Below, in pieces: positions 42,879-52,524 of a stretch of 64,000 bases of DNA. How positions within the stretch are numbered: position 1 is the first letter of the stretch; the number at the start of each line of letters is the position of its first letter. The DNA comes from UBA1447 sp964627535. Lineage in GTDB: Bacteria > Bacillota > Clostridia > Oscillospirales > Acutalibacteraceae. The notes beneath the pieces are model-generated. The model saw only the letters and a program-made list of their open reading frames with translations, had not been told where the DNA came from and did not search any database. The position numbers and the translations under genes are program-made. Where the stretch lies: contig CAZVJW010000015.1 of assembly GCA_964627535.1 (NCBI GenBank), positions 1-64,000 of the forward strand. The letters run 5' to 3'.

Positions 42879-44804
42879 ATGAGTAAAAAAAATGTATATA
42901 TGGTCCAAGTCGACCATCTTTACGGGAATAAAGAGAAATCCGTTTACCTGCCATATGCTGCCGGCCTTCTTGCCGCATATGCGTGGGCAGACGAAGCAAT
43001 AAAAACCGATTATTCACTTGCTGGCTTTATTTTCTGGCGGGAAGACATCGAAAAAGCCGTGAGCTCTCTTGACGCACCGTTTTTGGTAGGCTTTTCCTGC
43101 TACATTTGGAACACGGAGTATAACAAGGCTTTCGCAAAGAAACTGAAGGAAAAATTCCCCGACTGTATCGTTGTATTCGGCGGCCACAATGTCCCGGGCA
43201 GCATCTCAATGCTGGAACAGTTCCCCTTTATCGACATACTTATTCACGGCGAAGGAGAGGAAGCATTTAAATTACTGCTCATCGCACTGAAGGGCAACGA
43301 AACATTTTCCGGGATACCGGGCATCTCCTGCCGGAACCAATCGAAAGAAATAGTATCCAATCCTTCTGTTATTACTACGAGCATTGATTTCCCCTCACCA
43401 TATCTGGAGGGTATATTTGAGCCGCTTATGCGCGACAGCAATTTTAATTTTTGCGCGATAATAGAAACAAACAGAGGCTGTCCAAACCACTGTTCCTATT
43501 GTGATTGGGGCAGTTTAGGCTGTAAGCTCCGGCAGTTCCCGATGGAAAGAATCCGCAAAGAGATCGAATGGATGTCGAAACATAAAATCGAATATTTTTG
43601 GTGTGCCGATTCAAGCTTTGGCATTTTTAAAAGAGACCATACAATTATCGACTGGCTTATTGATGTGAAAGCGAAAACGGGCTATCCGAAAGTTTTTAAA
43701 GTGAATTATGCCGAAAAGCACGAGAAAGACGTTTACGAAATATGCTATAAACTGAATAAGGCCAACATGAACAAAGGTGCAACGCTGTCTTTTCAAAGTT
43801 TAAATCCAACAGTTTTAAAAAATATCGGCAGGACGAATATTACCATGGAACGTTTTGCCGAAATGATGGCGCTTTATAACGATGCAAATATCGCGACATA
43901 TGCCGAATTGATTTTAGGTCTTCCCGGCGAAACCTATGACAGCTTCTGCCACGGAATTACTGCTCTCTTGGAAGCCGGCCAGCATAATGCCCTCAATGTT
44001 CATGCGTTGGTGCTGCTTGTTAATTCGCAGTTGGGAGATCCCGAAAATATTAAAAAGTTTGGTATAAAAACGGTAAAAACGGAATTTTCACAGTTTCACT
44101 GTGAATACACCGCCGATGAAATACCAGAATTCTATGATTTGGTGGTTGCTACCGATACAATGGACTCCCATATGTGGGTGCGAGCCACCATGTTTTTTAT
44201 TTATATACAAACCTTTCATCAGCTTGGGTTGCTGCAGTTTTTTGCTATTTATCTGTTCCATGAAAAAAAAGTCAGCTATGATGAGTTTTACATGAAACTT
44301 ATTGACTGGAGCAAAGCAAACAGGCAAACGGTCTGCGGGTGTATATATACTAAATTCAGCGAAAAGCTTTCCGGAATACCCGAAGGAAAAGGCTCAAGAA
44401 CCTATATGAACAAGATTTTCGGAGATATTGTGTGGCCTTTAGAAGAAGGTGCTTTTCTTGATATTTTGCCGCAATTTGAACAGTTTTACAATGAAATTGA
44501 AGGATTCCTGACCCTGTTTAATATTGAAAGCTCCGTTTACAGCAATCTGCTGCTCTACCAAAAGGAAATGATGAAATTACCTCATAAATACCAATCGGAT
44601 ATACTGCTTGATTATGATTTATACCGTTATTTCAACAGAATTTATGTGCATTCGTATGCGAAACTTGAAAAAGGGAAGAACATCCTGCACCTAAAAGACG
44701 AGAAATCCGCCGGAACATGGAAAGAATACGCAATTGAGAATGTTTGGTACGGACGCAACGACAGCAGAAATATAATTTCCGATATCAGTGTGGAATATAT
44801 TTAA
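42879..44804 (+). CDS. Cobalamin-binding-type radical SAM protein, array 2 member 6
   Basis: The 641-aa protein has C201, C205 and C208 in ETNRGCPNHCSYCDWG, the GSLGCKLRQFPME stretch that resembles member 1, HGEGEEAF, LGLPGETYDSF and WKEYAIENVWYGRN. GGAG lies about 10 nt before the ATG. The 102-nt gap from member 5 is the largest in the array but shows no terminator. It is followed after 32 nt by a membrane protein gene. Confidence 0.87.
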   Translation: MSKKNVYMVQVDHLYGNKEKSVYLPYAAGLLAAYAWADEAIKTDYSLAGFIFWREDIEKAVSSLDAPFLVGFSCYIWNTEYNKAFAKKLKEKFPDCIVVFGGHNVPGSISMLEQFPFIDILIHGEGEEAFKLLLIALKGNETFSGIPGISCRNQSKEIVSNPSVITTSIDFPSPYLEGIFEPLMRDSNFNFCAIIETNRGCPNHCSYCDWGSLGCKLRQFPMERIRKEIEWMSKHKIEYFWCADSSFGIFKRDHTIIDWLIDVKAKTGYPKVFKVNYAEKHEKDVYEICYKLNKANMNKGATLSFQSLNPTVLKNIGRTNITMERFAEMMALYNDANIATYAELILGLPGETYDSFCHGITALLEAGQHNALNVHALVLLVNSQLGDPENIKKFGIKTVKTEFSQFHCEYTADEIPEFYDLVVATDTMDSHMWVRATMFFIYIQTFHQLGLLQFFAIYLFHEKKVSYDEFYMKLIDWSKANRQTVCGCIYTKFSEKLSGIPEGKGSRTYMNKIFGDIVWPLEEGAFLDILPQFEQFYNEIEGFLTLFNIESSVYSNLLLYQKEMMKLPHKYQSDILLDYDLYRYFNRIYVHSYAKLEKGKNILHLKDEKSAGTWKEYAIENVWYGRNDSRNIISDISVEYI

Positions 44805-44836
44805 TCATTGCCTATTATAATTCCGGGAGGCTTGAT

Positions 44837-46024
44837 ATGCATTTTAATACGCTTCTGAAAAAATTTAAATATGAGTTGATTATATTTACACTGATAATTG
44901 TTCCGGCAGTTCCGGCCTTTTACAGTGGGCCTTCCAAATATTATATTGCATATTTATTCGATTACAAAATAGGTTACACTTCACGTGTTTTAATCGGTTC
45001 ATTTGTGGACTTGCTTACAACCGGTAAAATAACCGGTAACTGGCTTCGCGGTTTTATCACCATATTTTATATAATTGCTTTTTTAACCGTTGCTGTACTT
45101 TTGGGCAAACTAATGAGAAACGTTACCGGCGACATGAAGAACATTGTAATTTTTATGATTGTATTTTTTCTTTTAGCAAAATATGCCATGTGGGTATGGT
45201 ATATATATTTCGGTATTTTTGACCTGTTTTGGTTTTTGTTTGCGCTGCTGGCTATAATATCCGTTAATAATCGTTTCGCAAAATGGCTTATTCCTCTTTT
45301 GTGTGTTTTGGGGTTGGCCACTCATTATACTTTTGCCTTTATTTATATGCCGCTTATTTTAGCCTTAGTTTTATATGATTTGTTTATAAGCAGTTTTGCA
45401 AAAAGCAGCATTGCTTTAACGGTTGTCACGGTACTTACAATGGGTTGTTCGTCGGTATATTTTTTTATTTTCTCAAGCATGACAATTAAACTGCAAAATG
45501 ATGCACTTGTTGATTATATTTTTTCAAAATCCAACTTACAGTTCGATGATTTTTATATACCGATAATAAAATTATATTTTGGCTCCGGCACAAACAATTT
45601 AAAAGAACAGCTTAAAATTATAATCAACGCAATTGTTACAGGTTTTCAACTTAAAGCTTTTTTGCTTATTGTCATCTCGGTGCTGCCTTTGATAATCTGC
45701 TTTTTTTATATCTGGATTAAGGCTTATAAGTTGAGTTCATCCATAAGCGAAAAGTTTTTTATGCTTTTCTGTACTCTGTTGCCCTTGGCATCATTGCCGG
45801 CATTTTTATTTTCATCGGATATATACAGATTTTTGGCGCAAGTAATCATAACACAGTTTTGTCTGGTTTTTTTCTTGGTTTTCAAAAAAAATGCAGCAAT
45901 AATATTAAGTCTGAAAAATTTAGCCAACTTTTTCAGAAAGCATCCCGAGCTTCTTTTTATACTTATTGTCCTTTCTCTTTCGTATTCATACAAAATTCCC
46001 GGATGGGTCGGTATTATCGTTTAA
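44837..46024 (+). CDS. Polytopic membrane protein of unknown function, possible glycan-assembly protein
   Basis: I do not recognise the family. The 395-aa protein has about eight to ten hydrophobic segments, beginning with LIIFTLIIVPAVPAF near residue 15 and including WYIYFGIFDLFWFLFALLAII and LGLATHYTFAFIYMPLILAL. ATG 44837 is chosen from GGGAGG (44825-44830); an open frame reaching back into the previous gene has no ribosome site and no hydrophobic pattern. Position between the radical SAM array and the next membrane protein suggests a polymerase, flippase or GT-C glycosyltransferase role; that is context only. Confidence 0.72.
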   Translation: MHFNTLLKKFKYELIIFTLIIVPAVPAFYSGPSKYYIAYLFDYKIGYTSRVLIGSFVDLLTTGKITGNWLRGFITIFYIIAFLTVAVLLGKLMRNVTGDMKNIVIFMIVFFLLAKYAMWVWYIYFGIFDLFWFLFALLAIISVNNRFAKWLIPLLCVLGLATHYTFAFIYMPLILALVLYDLFISSFAKSSIALTVVTVLTMGCSSVYFFIFSSMTIKLQNDALVDYIFSKSNLQFDDFYIPIIKLYFGSGTNNLKEQLKIIINAIVTGFQLKAFLLIVISVLPLIICFFYIWIKAYKLSSSISEKFFMLFCTLLPLASLPAFLFSSDIYRFLAQVIITQFCLVFFLVFKKNAAIILSLKNLANFFRKHPELLFILIVLSLSYSYKIPGWVGIIV

Positions 46025-46087
46025 ATATTGAAATGCTCAAATTATAAAACCTTTGGGTAGCATATATGAAACAGAGGTGTTTTTCTA

Positions 46088-47554
46088 ATGGTTACCAACC
46101 CTGGTAAAAAAATAAGTCGAATTGGTCTGTTAGGATGGATTGGTTTTATTATTCTTTTTTTTGTTGGTTTTTTTCTGATAAACAGTAAAACCGGTTTCAT
46201 GAGCGATGATTATTTATACCACTTCATTTACGGTGATTATCCTGATTGGGGAACGCTCGCAAGGATTACCGGATTCCGTGACATTCTAAAGAGCATGGCT
46301 GCGGAATATAAAATTGAAACCGGAAGAATTCCCGTTCATATTATGGTTCAGTTGTTATTAATGTTTGACAAAGCGGTATTCAATGTATGTAATTCTATTG
46401 TTGCGGTTCTTTTGGGTATTCTTATTTATTTCCACGCGAATTACGAAAGAAAGCGCAGTCTTCTTTTATTTGTTTTAATATACTTTTTGCTGTGGTTTTT
46501 CATCCCCGCTGCCAATTTTGCGATGGTTTGGTTAAGCGGTTCTGTGAATTATATGTGGGCATGTACTTTCATACTGATGTTCTTACTGCCATATCGGATT
46601 TACGCGGAACGTAAACGGTCATTAAAGCACTCTATGTTTTTATCGGTTGTTATGGTTCCTACGGGTCTGTTGGCTGGGTGGTCCCACGAGAGCATCGGAG
46701 GTGTAGCCGGGCTTATGGCGCTTCTTTATATTATCTATTATTTTAGAAATAAAATAAAAATTCCTGCATGGGCTATTTCCGGGATTATTTCAGTTGCCGT
46801 TGGTTTGTTTATCATGCTTTCCGCGCCCGGAAGTTATTTGAGAGCGAACAGAATAAGAAATGATGACCATTCATACAGTTTTTTTAATACGGTCATAAAT
46901 GTCATGAAGGAATCGCTTTCGTCTTTGTTCCCGTTGTTTCTTTTGTTATCAATCGCATTTATCGTATTGTTTTACATTCGAAATAAAGCATATAACAATT
47001 CCGCCAAAAAGCAGAAAGCGCTTTTGAAAAACGAATATATTAGTTCTTTGATACCTGCGGTATTTTATTTTATTTCAGCAATTGCCTCTTTTGTGGTTTT
47101 AATTTTTGCTCCTTATTTCACATTGAGAGAGCTCTTTGTATCTTCGATACTTTTAATTATATCTATTTGTATTGCCGTTTCAAAAATTATTAACGAAATT
47201 AGTATGAATGAAAAAGGCCCGCGCCTTAATACCATCCTTATTATTTCTGTTTGCAGTATATCAATTGCTGTTGATGCGGCAATTGAATACCATAGCTGCT
47301 CTCATAACTATTCGGTACAAACAGGCATTGAAGACAGCATTAAATTACAAGTTGAAAATGGTCAAAAGGATATCGTTTTTAAAGGCGAATATTTTTTCAT
47401 GTCAAAGGGACATTTTAACATTTACAATTCCGGTGATCCCGGTACAGTTTTTTCTATAGGGGATGATCCGGATTATCCGACAAATAAATTGTTTGCACAA
47501 TATTATGGTGCCGAAACATTAGCAAATGATGCAAAATTAACTTTAATTGATTAG
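46088..47554 (+). CDS. Polytopic membrane protein, GT-C/DUF6056-like
   Basis: The 488-aa protein has a first membrane helix at about 13-32, then an outward loop with MSDDYLYHFIYGDYPDWG, an acidic motif placed as in GT-C glycosyltransferases that use polyprenyl-phosphate sugars. A long array of further helices and an external tail of about 90 residues follow. It resembles DUF6056-type proteins from memory; this needs a profile search. AGAGGTG lies 8 nt before the ATG. It is the last gene of the operon that starts with a GT2 enzyme, a usual pairing of carrier-lipid loading enzyme and transferase. Confidence 0.72.
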   Translation: MVTNPGKKISRIGLLGWIGFIILFFVGFFLINSKTGFMSDDYLYHFIYGDYPDWGTLARITGFRDILKSMAAEYKIETGRIPVHIMVQLLLMFDKAVFNVCNSIVAVLLGILIYFHANYERKRSLLLFVLIYFLLWFFIPAANFAMVWLSGSVNYMWACTFILMFLLPYRIYAERKRSLKHSMFLSVVMVPTGLLAGWSHESIGGVAGLMALLYIIYYFRNKIKIPAWAISGIISVAVGLFIMLSAPGSYLRANRIRNDDHSYSFFNTVINVMKESLSSLFPLFLLLSIAFIVLFYIRNKAYNNSAKKQKALLKNEYISSLIPAVFYFISAIASFVVLIFAPYFTLRELFVSSILLIISICIAVSKIINEISMNEKGPRLNTILIISVCSISIAVDAAIEYHSCSHNYSVQTGIEDSIKLQVENGQKDIVFKGEYFFMSKGHFNIYNSGDPGTVFSIGDDPDYPTNKLFAQYYGAETLANDAKLTLID

Positions 47555-47642
47555 GATTCGTTTTCGTTTATCCACGATAAAACACCTTTATCGGTAACTT
47601 TTTTGAGACGCGATCCTGTAATATCCTTGTGAATAAAAAATC

Positions 47643-47680
47643 GCTCTGCCGGCATATGTCCGCAGAGCAGTTTCTTTTTT
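47643..47680. terminator. Bidirectional terminator between convergent operons
   Basis: GCTCTGC (47643-47649) and GCAGAGC (47662-47668) form the stem core. TTTCTTTTTT follows on the plus strand, and an A-run (AAAAAATC) precedes it, giving a U-tract on the minus strand too. It lies between the array-2 operon and the aminotransferase gene, which converge here. Confidence 0.75.
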
Positions 47681-47722
47681 AACAATAAATACTTATAGTC
47701 TTCAAATAGCTGTTTGATTTTC

Positions 47723-48829
47723 TCAGTTTTTAAAGGTGTTGCATGCATCAATAATTCTGCTGATTTCATCATCATAAAGCTCGGGGTACATCGGCAAAGA
47801 CACACAATGATTTGCCAGATATTCCGCATTGCAGAAATCTCCCGGTTTATATCCCAAATGGCTGAACACTTTTAAAAGATGGCATGGTAGCCGGTAGTGT
47901 ATTCGGCATTCGATATTTTTCGAATACAAATATTCAATAAACTTTTCTCTTTCCGGTACAGATATTACAAACAAATGATATACATGTTCGGTTTCACCGG
48001 GAATTTTCTGCATTTTAATATACGGATTAATTATTTCATCGGTGTATCGCTTGGCGATTTTGATTCTTTTTTGATTTGAGCACTCAAGATTTTGCAGTTT
48101 ATAACTTAAAACAGCTGCCTGAATCCCATCCATTCGCATACTGTATCCAATTTTTTCATGGTCTCCGTATTCATTGCCCGCATGATTTTTCAGCAAATCA
48201 ACCTGCTTTATATACTCCTCGTTGTGCGATGTTACACAGCCGCCTTCCCCAAACGCTCCCAGGTTTTTGGTAGGGTAAAAACTGAAACATCCGATATCTC
48301 CAAGTCCTCCGACAATTTGATTTCTATATTTGGCACCATGTGCCTGCGCACAATCTTCAACAAGCGCAAAATTGTTTTCTTTTGCAATTTTTAATACCGC
48401 GTCAACATCAAATGGCAAGCCATACAGATGAACTCCTATGACAGCCTTTGTTTTTTTTGTCATGACTTCTTCAATTTTTCCGGAATCTATTTCCCATGTA
48501 TCGTTTATACAATCGACAAATACGGGTTTTGCCCCTGTGTATACAGGTCCCCACGCAGTCGCGACAAAGGTGTTTGCGGGAACAATCACTTCATCGCCTT
48601 CATTTATTCCTAAAGCAAGCATTGCAAGATGTAATGCGCTCGTGCCGCTGTTTACGCACGAGACATATGGTGTTTTAACAAATCGGGCAAATTCCGTTTC
48701 GAATTTTTTTACAAACTCGCCGTCGCAAAATGCCGCTTTGCCGCATACCGAATCAAATATACTAAGAAAATCTTGCTTATGATTTTCATATTGCCTTTTT
48801 AAATTATTAAAGTCAATAAAGCTCTCCAT
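47723..48829 (-). CDS. DegT/DnrJ/EryC1/StrS family sugar aminotransferase
   Basis: This PLP enzyme transfers an amino group to a nucleotide-linked keto-sugar. The 368-aa protein has SGTSALHLAM (61-70), PANTFVATAW, EDCAQAHGA (D159) and the PLP lysine in YPTKNLGAFGEGG (K188), all typical. AAGGTG precedes the ATG by 5 nt. It is the third gene of a minus-strand group with a GT2 enzyme and a radical SAM protein, pointing to an amino-sugar component of a surface glycan. The 106-nt gap upstream of it (48830-48935) shows nothing. Confidence 0.9.
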   Translation of the reverse strand: MESFIDFNNLKRQYENHKQDFLSIFDSVCGKAAFCDGEFVKKFETEFARFVKTPYVSCVNSGTSALHLAMLALGINEGDEVIVPANTFVATAWGPVYTGAKPVFVDCINDTWEIDSGKIEEVMTKKTKAVIGVHLYGLPFDVDAVLKIAKENNFALVEDCAQAHGAKYRNQIVGGLGDIGCFSFYPTKNLGAFGEGGCVTSHNEEYIKQVDLLKNHAGNEYGDHEKIGYSMRMDGIQAAVLSYKLQNLECSNQKRIKIAKRYTDEIINPYIKMQKIPGETEHVYHLFVISVPEREKFIEYLYSKNIECRIHYRLPCHLLKVFSHLGYKPGDFCNAEYLANHCVSLPMYPELYDDEISRIIDACNTFKN

Positions 48830-48935
48830 TTTTTCACCTTACCCGACCATATCGGCCGGTAATCTGCAAATCAATCATCGAATAACGCCTCTGTTATTCA
48901 TTAGTTGTCAAATCAGAATATTATTATGTTTACTT

Positions 48936-49904
48936 TTATTTGTGTTCTTCCAGAAAATTTTCGGATATAATATAGCGCGGTCTTCTTTTAACTTCCCCGT
49001 ACGTTTTGCCTATATATTCACCGATTATTCGTATTGCAAGCAGTTGAAATGTCCCTATCGCCCAGATGGATGTAAATAATATGAGCCAGAGCTCAATGGC
49101 TCCGGAAGTGACTTTTTGCGCTATCATTGCAATAATTCCTGTAATAACGGTTAAAAAAGAAACAGCGGCAAGGAAGTTTATCATCCGTATTGGCATTAAG
49201 CTGAAAGATGTTATTGCTTCCGATGCGAGTAAAAATAATTTTCCGACAGAATATTTTGACTTCCCGGCATATCTTTCTTTTCTTTCATGAAAAACAATCG
49301 AATTTTTAAATCCCAATTGCGGTATTAATGCCGGTAAAAACAGATTTACTTCCGAATACCCGGAAAGCGCTTCAATTGCCCGCCGACTCATAAGCCGGTA
49401 TTCCGAGTGGTTGGAAACCATTTCAATTCCAATCATTTTCATGGTTCTGTAGAAATTATTTGCGGCAAACCTTCTAAAAAACGAGTCCTTTTTTCGTGAA
49501 GACCTGACACCATAAACAATGTCGCTGCCTTTGTAATACTCATTTACCATATTATCTATTGCGTCGATATCATCCTGCAAATCCGCATCCATCGTAATGA
49601 CCATATCAGCATAATCTTTGACAGCCATCATTCCGGCTATATAAGCATTCTGCTCACCGCAGTTGTGAGAAAGGCTTAGACCGGAAAACAACACATTTTC
49701 ATTGTGAAGCTGCGTAATTATTTTCCAAGTTTTGTCTTTTGACCCGTCATCAACAAAAAAAACTTTACTGTTTTTACTGACCAGTTGCCGTTCAATCAAA
49801 TTTTCTATTTTTTCATGTAGGCATCTTGCTGTTTCATGAAGAACTTCCTCTTCATTGAAACAGGGTACTACCAAATAAAGCGTTTCGCACATATAATCAC
49901 TCAC
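48936..49904 (-). CDS. Polyprenyl-phosphate glycosyltransferase (GT2, GtrB/ArnC/DPM1-like) with two membrane helices
   Basis: The 322-aa protein has LVVPCFNEEEVLHET, VDDGSKDKTW, the metal site DADLQDD (106-112), and two C-terminal helices (about 230-255 and 262-287) followed by IGEYIGKTYGEVKRRPRY. This is the usual architecture of enzymes that put a sugar on undecaprenyl phosphate at the inner membrane face. The start is GTG 49904 or the internal ATG at 49892; no strong ribosome site decides. It follows the radical SAM gene after 28 nt. Confidence 0.87.
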   Translation of the reverse strand: MSDYMCETLYLVVPCFNEEEVLHETARCLHEKIENLIERQLVSKNSKVFFVDDGSKDKTWKIITQLHNENVLFSGLSLSHNCGEQNAYIAGMMAVKDYADMVITMDADLQDDIDAIDNMVNEYYKGSDIVYGVRSSRKKDSFFRRFAANNFYRTMKMIGIEMVSNHSEYRLMSRRAIEALSGYSEVNLFLPALIPQLGFKNSIVFHERKERYAGKSKYSVGKLFLLASEAITSFSLMPIRMINFLAAVSFLTVITGIIAMIAQKVTSGAIELWLILFTSIWAIGTFQLLAIRIIGEYIGKTYGEVKRRPRYIISENFLEEHK

Positions 49905-49932
49905 TTATAAATTATATTAATAAAAAGGGTTG

Positions 49933-51132
49933 TTATCGATTGCGTTTTGGCCTTTGCAAAAAATATCTCACTCGATTTGCAAAGGATTTTATGATTTTTT
50001 GTATAATGGGAATAACCTTTGCATTAAAAACAGTAGGTTTAATTAACCAATCATCGGCTTTCGCCTTGCTACCCGGGCAAATTTCCCATTTAAACGGAAC
50101 CATTCCCTTTGAACAATATCTGCAAAACTCATGCGGATTTTTGAAAAGCTCATTTATTTCCCATCCGTTAAGACCGGTGTGATAAATATCAATCTTATCG
50201 TCAGCAGGATATGTCAGATTAAATGCTTTGTTTAACCGATAAATATATAGCTGGCAAGTACATGCTGAAAGGTATCCGTTGCCCAGAGAATGGCAATATG
50301 AAAATATGCAATTGTTAAAAGATTTCGTTGGTGACTCCAGCGGTTCGGATAAAATTGTTTTAAAAAACATCTTAACCGGTATACCAATATTGTATGCGAT
50401 ACCAACAGCATCCAGGCAACTTTTGATTTCGTTTATTTTTTTCTTGGTCGGAGGATAATTTGAAATGTCAAATGAGCAATTATAATTTTTAATCTCTGTA
50501 AGCTGCATTTTATCAAGTGACGGAATCAACAAACCATTGCTTACCAACCGGATATCGCTGTCGGGAAACAATTCCCGTGCTGTCGCTACGAATTTTATAA
50601 AATCGGGATTTGTAAGCGGTTCTCCTCCCAACAATCTGATTTTTCCGATGCCCCAAAAATACTCCTTCAGTTTCACCAAATCTTTCCTGAACACATTGAA
50701 ATCTGTAAACTTTTTCCCTTCAGCCAGGTTTGAAAACTCACTGCACCCTTTACAGTTTAGGTTACAGGATTCACTAACCTCGATTTCAACATAATCCAAA
50801 CGAGGCTTTCTGTTGTCGATTGGCAGAAGGTATTCACTAATATTAGTATTTTTGTTTTCATCATCAAAAGAATGCGTATCCCATGGATATACATATACCT
50901 CCATTATTCCTTTATTGTGAAATATTCCGGATATTTTTTTAAGTTCTTCGTTTTTAAAAACCAATATAATTTTTTTTTCTTTTAATACTTCAACAACCCG
51001 TAATATATCGCTGTCCAAATTCCTTCCGGCCAAAACAGGCATTGCAGCCTTAATTCCTGTTTCACACAGTTTTTCAATAATTTTAAGACAGTATTTTTTG
51101 TTGTTTCCGAAAACAATAATATCATCATTCAT
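49933..51132 (-). CDS. Radical SAM protein, SPASM-like, not cobalamin-binding
   Basis: The 399-aa protein has an N-terminal region of about 105 residues that looks like a Rossmann-type fold (IIVFGNNKKYCLKIIEKL), then a radical SAM core with ESCNLNCKGCSEF (C123, C127, C130) and LLGGEPLTNPDF. A C-terminal cysteine set (CHSLGNGYLSACTCQL, FCRYCSKG, ICPG) could hold an auxiliary cluster. It differs from both arrays and begins the minus-strand group with the GT2 and aminotransferase genes. Similar proteins occur in polysaccharide gene clusters; the substrate is unknown. Confidence 0.83.
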   Translation of the reverse strand: MNDDIIVFGNNKKYCLKIIEKLCETGIKAAMPVLAGRNLDSDILRVVEVLKEKKIILVFKNEELKKISGIFHNKGIMEVYVYPWDTHSFDDENKNTNISEYLLPIDNRKPRLDYVEIEVSESCNLNCKGCSEFSNLAEGKKFTDFNVFRKDLVKLKEYFWGIGKIRLLGGEPLTNPDFIKFVATARELFPDSDIRLVSNGLLIPSLDKMQLTEIKNYNCSFDISNYPPTKKKINEIKSCLDAVGIAYNIGIPVKMFFKTILSEPLESPTKSFNNCIFSYCHSLGNGYLSACTCQLYIYRLNKAFNLTYPADDKIDIYHTGLNGWEINELFKNPHEFCRYCSKGMVPFKWEICPGSKAKADDWLIKPTVFNAKVIPIIQKIIKSFANRVRYFLQRPKRNR

Positions 51133-51250
51133 TTCAGTTTCAGCTCCAATTACATGGGTTGTATCCGATTAGTTTCATTTGCAACAATCTCAAATTTTTA
51201 TTTAAACAATTTGGATTTTGGCAAATAGCAATCATATATAACTATAGGTA

Positions 51251-51279
51251 ATTTTATCTAAGTCAGCCATTGTTTGCAA
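51251..51279 (-). promoter_or_regulatory. Promoter of the radical SAM/GT2/aminotransferase operon
   Basis: On the minus strand, TTGCAA (51279-51274), a 17-bp spacer and TAAAAT (51256-51251), about 120 bp ahead of the start codon at 51132. Bases 51280-51478 between this and the opposing promoter are AT-rich with no recognisable gene. Confidence 0.5.
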
Positions 51280-51478
51280 CGGGTTTTGCGATACGGCGCT
51301 TCAAGTACGAATACAAAACACTGACATTATTGTATCAACGAAAATAAGAAAAGTCAAGCTTGCCAATGATGTCCGATATTTACTTATTGCGTGTTTTCGA
51401 AATGTAAATGAGTCAATATATTAAAACTAAGCCTTGTATTTTTTACTTTTCTAGCAAATATTATGAATCTCCTCATTC

Positions 51479-51507
51479 TTGACACAAAATTTTAACTATG
51501 TTATTAT
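51479..51507 (+). promoter_or_regulatory. Promoter of the nucleotide-heptose operon
   Basis: TTGACA (51479-51484), a 17-bp spacer and TATTAT (51502-51507), running on into TATAAT at 51505-51510. The start codon follows about 100 nt later. Confidence 0.75.
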
Positions 51508-51610
51508 AATTAAATATTACTTTTAGACCGTCTCGGGTAAATAATATCATCAACTACGCCAACGATTGGTTATACTAAATTATTTACATTGGCAAGCAAG
51601 GAGTTTTTCT

Positions 51611-52498
51611 ATGTATGCAATAATCGGTGCAAATGGTTATTTAGGTTCATATCTAATTAAATCCATCGTTGCAACCACCTCCGACAATATTATTGCAGCT
51701 GCCCGCAACATCGATGAAATTAAGTGCAGCAGCAGAATAAAACCTGTTATGTGCGACATTACAAACTCAGCTGATGTTGAAACACTCGCGCAAATTATTA
51801 AGCATGGCGAGCCATGCAAGCTTATATATTTAGCTGCTTACCACAATCTTGATTTGGTTGCGCAGAATCCAAAGATAGCCTGGAACATAAACATTACAGC
51901 ACTTGCATCGTTTTTGAACACCATCGACAACCTCAGTTGTTTTTACTTTTCATCAACTGACTGTGTCTACGGCGAAGGGAAGCCGGATTACCGCTTTAAG
52001 GAAAGTGATCCGTTAAATCCGATAAGCCTTTATGGTATTCATAAGGCAGCGGCCGAATGCCTGGTGAGAGCCCGCGGATACAATGTATTGCGGTTGCCTT
52101 ACATGTTCGGTCCCAGCCTTTCTCCTCAAAAAACACATTTCTACGACAAGATAGTTCAGAACTTTCGGCAAGGGGAAAAAGTCGAAATGTTTTATGATTC
52201 CCTTCGTTCAACGCTTGATTATGGCACTGTTGCGGATTTAACAGTCAGATTATCAGAAAACTATTCAAAAGATATCATCCCGAAGACCCTGAATCTGTGC
52301 GGCGACGATTGCCTGTCAAAATACGACCTTGGGCTTATGCTGGCCGGCAAAATGGGTTTCCAGAAAGAATTGGTCATGCCGGTTTCATCAGAAAATTTCA
52401 GCTGTGTTCCCCTCGCAAAACGTGCGTTTGCAGGATTGATGGATAATACTCTTCTGAAAAACACACTTGGTTTATCTGAAATTAAAGTAGCATTATAA
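51611..52498 (+). CDS. NAD(P)-dependent SDR sugar epimerase/dehydratase or reductase
   Basis: The 295-aa extended SDR has the nucleotide loop AIIGANGYLGSYLI near the start, a catalytic YGIHKAAAE (Y-x(3)-K) with FSSTDCVYGEG ahead of it, and RLPYMFGPSLSP. It is closest in feel to RmlD-type 4-keto reductases and NAD-dependent epimerases. ATG 51611 is used because AAGGAG (51598-51603) lies 7 nt upstream; in-frame codons from 51566 precede that site. It begins the operon that also holds heptose-phosphate enzymes, so reduction or epimerisation of a nucleotide-linked 4-keto sugar is plausible. Confidence 0.83.
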   Translation: MYAIIGANGYLGSYLIKSIVATTSDNIIAAARNIDEIKCSSRIKPVMCDITNSADVETLAQIIKHGEPCKLIYLAAYHNLDLVAQNPKIAWNINITALASFLNTIDNLSCFYFSSTDCVYGEGKPDYRFKESDPLNPISLYGIHKAAAECLVRARGYNVLRLPYMFGPSLSPQKTHFYDKIVQNFRQGEKVEMFYDSLRSTLDYGTVADLTVRLSENYSKDIIPKTLNLCGDDCLSKYDLGLMLAGKMGFQKELVMPVSSENFSCVPLAKRAFAGLMDNTLLKNTLGLSEIKVAL

Positions 52499-52524
52499 TA
52501 AAAATTCATCGGGGAGATGCGATT

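Noticed and set aside
17068..44804. RiPP biosynthesis reading of the radical SAM arrays
   Set aside because: No small precursor-like gene with a repeated core fits in the gaps, and there is no RRE-type, protease or exporter gene; the proteins are of the COG1032 cobalamin-binding type.
47551..47829. Short minus-strand open frame at the end of the aminotransferase gene
   Set aside because: It overlaps the aminotransferase C-terminus in another frame and runs through the bidirectional terminator; no ribosome site or family pattern.
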